Shown in pieces: positions 5,534-8,008 of a DNA stretch of 8,008 bases. A program made the position numbers and the translations under genes. The stretch covers positions 210 to 8,217 of the forward strand of contig PKYX01000303.1 of NCBI GenBank assembly GCA_003132825.1. Reading direction: 5' to 3'. The notes beneath the pieces were generated by a model, which ran no database searches, was not told the origin of the DNA, and saw only the letters and a list, made by a program, of their open reading frames with translations. How positions within the stretch are numbered: position 1 is the first letter of the stretch; each line of letters begins with the position of its first letter. Origin of the DNA: Acidobacteriaceae bacterium. GTDB taxonomy: Bacteria > Acidobacteriota > Terriglobia > Terriglobales > Acidobacteriaceae.

Positions 5534-5956
5534 CTATGGTAGCGGGAGGACGGTGGTTCCGTCAAGAGACTTGCTAACAACAGAGACTTGCCAGTTGGGA
5601 GTGGGTAGGTCTGATTTGCCACAGGCTATGATTCCAGCAGGCAGCATTCGCCCAGTTGGTTTGTGCTTCGACGCATCTCCGCCCTTGCTGTAGATGTCCA
5701 CGTTTGGGCAATCTTGCTAGATACCTTCCTTCGTCAGTCCGACCAATTAAGATATTCGCCAGACTCCGGCGTGGTGCACGACGTCTCCGACAGAAAACAC
5801 ACTGATTCCAACGGTTTCTCCGCCAAAGCGGCCTTGTGGGTAAGAACCTTGCCCTTCACGGAACTGCTCTTGATCCTGATCTTCATGGTTTTCGGCGGAG
5901 AACATGAGGGAAGTCGCAACCAATCCGAACCGTGCTAGGAGATTCTTCTTGCTCAT
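5534..5956 (-). pseudogene. Probable relic of a small secreted protein with two in-frame stops
   Basis: I do not recognise the family. Reading one minus-strand frame from the ATG at 5956 gives MSKKNLLARFGLVATSLMFSA, a good signal-peptide-like start (basic tip, hydrophobic core, small residues), then about 48 hydrophilic residues ending GDVVHHAGVWRIS and a TAA at 5749-5747. In the same frame, after a short piece and a TAG at 5719-5717, another 60 protein-like residues follow (CPNVDIYSKGGDASKHKP, then LPAGIIACGKSDLPTPNWQ and VSVVSKSLDGTTV), ending in TAG at 5536-5534. Together this suggests a gene of about 140 codons disabled by nonsense changes. Base composition is lower in GC than the flanking genes. 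It could instead be a 69-residue intact small protein (5956-5747) followed by chance sequence. Its end overlaps the riboswitch promoter. Confidence 0.35.
5536..5565 (-). promoter_or_regulatory. Sigma70-like promoter for the SAM-riboswitch operon
   Basis: Minus-strand -35 box TTGACG (5565-5560), 18-base spacer, -10 box TACCAT (5541-5536). Transcription would begin near 5529, at the 5' hairpin and about 25 bases before P1 of the aptamer. That is the distance expected for a riboswitch promoter. Confidence 0.65.
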
Positions 5957-6326
5957 GCGAGGCTTCCCGTCTGCGCATGTGCATCAACGCGTGATGCTGC
6001 TGCACGTTGGGCTGGGATATTCGCCACGAGAAACGACCGTCCAGGCTAAACTGGCTAACTGGCCGCCATCATCAAATGTTGCGTTGTTGAAGCGTTTTCG
6101 CAATAGCGGGACATGGGCTGCGTTCTCTTTGCAGCGAGTTAGTTTACTCGAACAGGCGCTCGCGGCGAAGCCGGCGGCCGGCGGGAAAGGGTGGCGACAA
6201 TTCACGCCACAAAGGCCGCTGGTGATTCGGGGGAAGTTTCGAAATAGTCGTCTTTGAGAACAAAGTTCCGTGCGCGATGGCTGACTTCTCCAGGGAAAGG
6301 CAGCGCGATTGGAGATCGTAGCTCGA
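5957..6326. other. Gene-poor intergenic stretch with small hairpins
   Basis: About 370 bases with no convincing gene on either strand; the open frames have poor composition and no ribosome binding sites. Two short perfect hairpins are visible: GCATCA/TGATGC around a 5-base loop at 5981-5997, and GTGGCG/CGCCAC around an 8-base loop at 6191-6210. Neither is followed by a T-run. The stretch must hold the promoter of the thioredoxin gene at 6327 and perhaps that of the divergent relic, but I see no strong sigma70 match. Confidence 0.5.
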
Positions 6327-7088
6327 ATGACCAAATTGTCGAACTACCGTGTGCTCGTTTCCGGCATCCTTTCGCCGCTTGCCGCCCTTATGTTGTACGC
6401 GCTGGTCTATACGGTGCTGACCTGGGCCAGTCCCGATCGCGAAAAGGATTGGGTGTTTCGCCTTTCCATATCGACTCTCGCGATGACCCTGCCCTTGCTG
6501 GTCACCCTTGTTCTGGCCATCCGGGATCGGCGCCGGCGAGCGCTTTCCCGGTCTGCGAAAGTGGGTATCGCCCTCGCGATTCTCTCGCTGGGTTTCGCTT
6601 GGAAGCCGGTGAGCGATGGCATCACCCGGTCGAAGCAGTCCCGAAACATGGCACTGCGGGATGTGGCAGCACCGCCCTTCGAGACCCCGGACCTTTTCGG
6701 GAAGATCCAACGTCTAGAAGATCAGAAGGGCAAAGTCGTGATCGTCAATATTTGGGCGACCTGGTGCGGACCCTGCCGGGCGGAGATGCCGAGGCTCGAC
6801 CGGATATACCGAGAGCGGAAGGATCAAGGGTTCATGGTGTTCGGGCTGTCGGACGAGGACGTCAGTGTGCAAAGGAAATATGTGGAGCAAGTTCCGGTGA
6901 GTTACCCGCTGCTCACACTGAGCGCGGGAGTTCCCAGCTTCTATCGAGACATTGCACGTTACCCAGCGATTTTTCTGATCGATCGCCAGGGACGATTGCA
7001 GCCTGCGCCAAGCCCAGAACAGCCGTTCGAGAAGGTTGAAGCTGCTGTCGATGCACAGCTCAACAGGGCCTCTTCCGCCGAACGCTAG
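6327..7088 (+). CDS. Membrane-anchored TlpA/ResA-type thiol-disulfide oxidoreductase
   Basis: Thioredoxin-fold redox protein acting outside the cytoplasmic membrane, of the TlpA/ResA type that reduces disulfides in cytochrome c maturation or other envelope proteins. Counted from the ATG, there are 253 residues. Three hydrophobic spans lie at about 9-34, 46-65 and 78-95. The strongly basic loop RDRRRRALSRSAK between spans 2 and 3 should be cytoplasmic, placing the C-terminal domain in the periplasm. That domain (about 115-245) has VVIVNIWATWCGPCRAEMP with the active-site WCGPC at 146-150 and the cis-proline segment RYPAIFLID (Pro213). Three spans are more than the single anchor usual for TlpA and ResA. 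An in-frame TTG at 6309, with AGGGAAAGG upstream, would add six residues and is a possible start. The gene stands alone, without cytochrome-maturation genes nearby, so its partner is unknown. Confidence 0.92.
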   Translation: MTKLSNYRVLVSGILSPLAALMLYALVYTVLTWASPDREKDWVFRLSISTLAMTLPLLVTLVLAIRDRRRRALSRSAKVGIALAILSLGFAWKPVSDGITRSKQSRNMALRDVAAPPFETPDLFGKIQRLEDQKGKVVIVNIWATWCGPCRAEMPRLDRIYRERKDQGFMVFGLSDEDVSVQRKYVEQVPVSYPLLTLSAGVPSFYRDIARYPAIFLIDRQGRLQPAPSPEQPFEKVEAAVDAQLNRASSAER

Positions 7089-7174
7089 ATCGCCAGATTC
7101 GTTCACCGTGCCAGCTCCGCGGCGGGTTCCAGGAACGCATCCGCTTCGAGTGCGATGCAGGTTGGGTTGCTCCC

Positions 7175-7180
7175 AGGAGG
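7175..7180 (+). promoter_or_regulatory. Perfect ribosome binding site for the small membrane-protein gene
   Basis: AGGAGG exactly six bases before the ATG at 7187. It is the main reason to accept this short reading frame as a real gene. A bulged hairpin (7137-7158, GCAT-CGC with GCGATGC) lies a little upstream, between it and the thioredoxin gene. Confidence 0.8.
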
Positions 7181-7186
7181 TTCGCC

Positions 7187-7456
7187 ATGCGTTCCGAATT
7201 TCGTTTTCCCAGGTCGACCACGGCTCTGGTGTCCGTCATTCTGGGAGGCGTGATTCTGGCCATCGAAAAGGGAAAAGCGGTTGAGGCTTCGGTTTCCTTC
7301 ACCCATCCGCGCCTGCCACCGATCCGCCCCGTGCCGCCCACTTTCCCGCAGGCGATCGCGATCATGTTCGCCGCGCGGTCCACCGCGTGGCCATCGCAGC
7401 CTGGGCGGTCCGATTTGTTTTCGGCCGATGCGGAATCCATCGGATTCCGGAGCTGA
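7187..7456 (+). CDS. Small hypothetical membrane protein, apparently frameshifted near its C-terminus
   Basis: Small protein of unknown function, 89 residues as read. It starts MRSEFRFPRSTTALVSVILG and has a clear membrane span at about 12-27 (ALVSVILGGVILAIEK), followed by a proline-rich linker (HPRLPPIRPVPPTFP, about 40-54). A second hydrophobic segment begins (QAIAIMFAA) but turns into polar sequence (RSTAWPSQPGRSD). A shift to the frame starting at 7387 restores a hydrophobic, membrane-like continuation VAIAAWAVRFVFGRCGIHR, then IPELSVDPSQK, ending in TAG at 7477-7479. This suggests the intact gene ran to 7479 and lost one base (or gained two) between about 7370 and 7387. The alternatives are a sequencing error, a recent pseudogene, or recoding. 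The strong ribosome binding site supports the start. No operon partner is evident; the thioredoxin gene ends 98 bases upstream. Confidence 0.6.
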   Translation: MRSEFRFPRSTTALVSVILGGVILAIEKGKAVEASVSFTHPRLPPIRPVPPTFPQAIAIMFAARSTAWPSQPGRSDLFSADAESIGFRS

Positions 7457-7479
7457 GCGTCGACCCCAGCCAGAAGTAG

Positions 7480-7497
7480 CCTGCCTTCGGAAGCAGG
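7480..7497. terminator. Hairpin between convergent genes, weak terminator candidate
   Basis: CCTGC pairs with GCAGG around an inner C(TTCG)G tetraloop with two unpaired A. It begins directly after the TAG (7479) of the frameshift-corrected small gene and lies between convergent genes. That is where a bidirectional terminator would be expected. No T-run follows on either strand, so confidence is low. Confidence 0.3.
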
Positions 7498-7550
7498 TGC
7501 GACGTTCTCGGAAAAGCAGGCAGATCCGATCGCCGAGCGCTATGGGTGCT

Positions 7551-8008
7551 TCACCGGGTGTATTGGTTTTTCATCTTCTCGGCGTGCCGCTCCAGACCCA
7601 GCTGGATCAGGCGCTCGATCAGCTTGGGATAAGGCAGCCCGGAAGCCGCCCACAGTTTGGGGTACATGCTGATCGAGGTAAATCCCGGCATGGTGTTGAT
7701 CTCATTCAGATAAATTTTCCGGTTCTTCGGGTCCATGAGAAAATCCACCCTCGCGAGGCCCGAGCAGTCCACCGCCTGGAAAGCGGCAATGGCCAATTGC
7801 TGCACGCGCTTGGTCTCCGCCTTGCTGAGTTTCGCGGGAATGATCAGCTGCGAACCTTCATCGAGATACTTGGCCTTGTAGTCGTAGAACTCCGTACTCG
7901 GGACAATCTCCCCGGGCACGGACGACTCCGGCCGATCATTGCCCAGCACCGAGCACTCAATCTCCCGCGCTTTCTGCTTTTTCCCACCCACGCCCTGCTC
8001 GATCACAA
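7551..8008 (-). CDS. ddl: D-alanine--D-alanine ligase, C-terminal part (5' end outside the window)
   Basis: ATP-grasp enzyme that joins two D-alanines for the peptidoglycan stem peptide in the cytoplasm. The visible 151 or so residues are the C-terminal catalytic part: VIEQGV followed by AREIECSVLGND (ATP-grasp strand), PGEIVPSTEFYDYKAKY (the mobile loop with the Tyr-Lys pair), CSGLARVDFL, and YLNEINTMPGFTSISMYPKL, whose Glu and Asn bind the second Mg2+ and phosphates. The end (LIERLIQLGLERHAEK) matches the usual Ddl C-terminus, so the gene is complete on this side. A five-residue insertion, GKKQK, sits between VIEQGV and AREIEC, where most Ddl proteins have a tight turn. The N-terminal half is beyond the right edge. 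It is convergent with the small membrane-protein gene and appears unrelated to it. Confidence 0.96.
   Translation of the reverse strand, partial: VIEQGVGGKKQKAREIECSVLGNDRPESSVPGEIVPSTEFYDYKAKYLDEGSQLIIPAKLSKAETKRVQQLAIAAFQAVDCSGLARVDFLMDPKNRKIYLNEINTMPGFTSISMYPKLWAASGLPYPKLIERLIQLGLERHAEKMKNQYTR

Noticed and set aside
5734..5889. Small minus-strand frame MKIRIKSSSV... with a Cys/Ser/Thr-rich end, resembling a lanthipeptide precursor
   Set aside because: It has no ribosome binding site and no modification or export genes nearby. It lies over the relic frame that has the better signal-peptide start.
5904..6257. Plus-strand 117-codon frame in the gene-poor stretch
   Set aside because: It has no ribosome binding site and no domain-like pattern, and it opens inside the probable relic on the other strand.
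5580..6326. tRNA or CRISPR in the gene-poor stretch
   Set aside because: No cloverleaf with a TTC loop and acceptor pairing, and no regularly spaced repeats, could be found.
6144..6710. Minus-strand 188-codon frame
   Set aside because: It is antisense to the thioredoxin gene's coding start, low in hydrophobic pattern and without a ribosome binding site.

Overview
The window is GC-rich, tightly packed bacterial DNA, probably from a Gram-negative soil-type bacterium. I lean towards Acidobacteriota because of the mix of a CecR/YbhG-like export operon, a zinc-ribbon threonine synthase joined to a sulfur-carrier gene, and a small protein starting MRSEFRFPRS. This taxonomic call is an impression from sequence style, not a search result. 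No tRNA, rRNA, CRISPR array, IS element or phage gene was found.

Minus strand, 1-3644: a drug-export type operon read right to left. It has a sigma70-like promoter and an 18-bp palindromic operator, then a TetR repressor, a HlyD/YbhG-type membrane fusion protein, an ABC ATPase, and an ABC-2 permease that runs off the left edge. Every gene junction is a 4-base start/stop overlap (GTGA, GTGA, ATGA), so repressor and transporter are translationally coupled.

Minus strand, 3691-5565: the most interesting unit. A promoter drives a leader that folds as a SAM-I-clan riboswitch: P1, kink-turn P2, P3, short P4, and a covaried CGAG/CUCG pseudoknot. It is followed by a mutually exclusive antiterminator/terminator pair. 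Downstream lie a threonine synthase-like PLP enzyme with an N-terminal zinc ribbon and, one base after its stop, a CysO/MoaD/ThiS-like sulfur carrier ending Gly-Gly-Ala-Cys. SAM control of a threonine-synthase/sulfur-carrier pair points to sulfur amino acid synthesis. It raises the possibility that the enzyme, or a partner, makes homocysteine or cysteine from a protein thiocarboxylate.

5534-6326: a gene-poor stretch. It holds a probable relic of a small secreted protein on the minus strand, interrupted by two in-frame stops, and then about 370 bases without a convincing gene.

Plus strand, 6327-7479: a membrane-anchored TlpA-type thioredoxin with three N-terminal membrane spans, then a small membrane-protein gene with an excellent ribosome binding site and an apparent frameshift in its second hydrophobic segment. 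Minus strand, 7551-8008: the C-terminal part of D-alanine--D-alanine ligase, convergent with the small gene and cut by the right edge.
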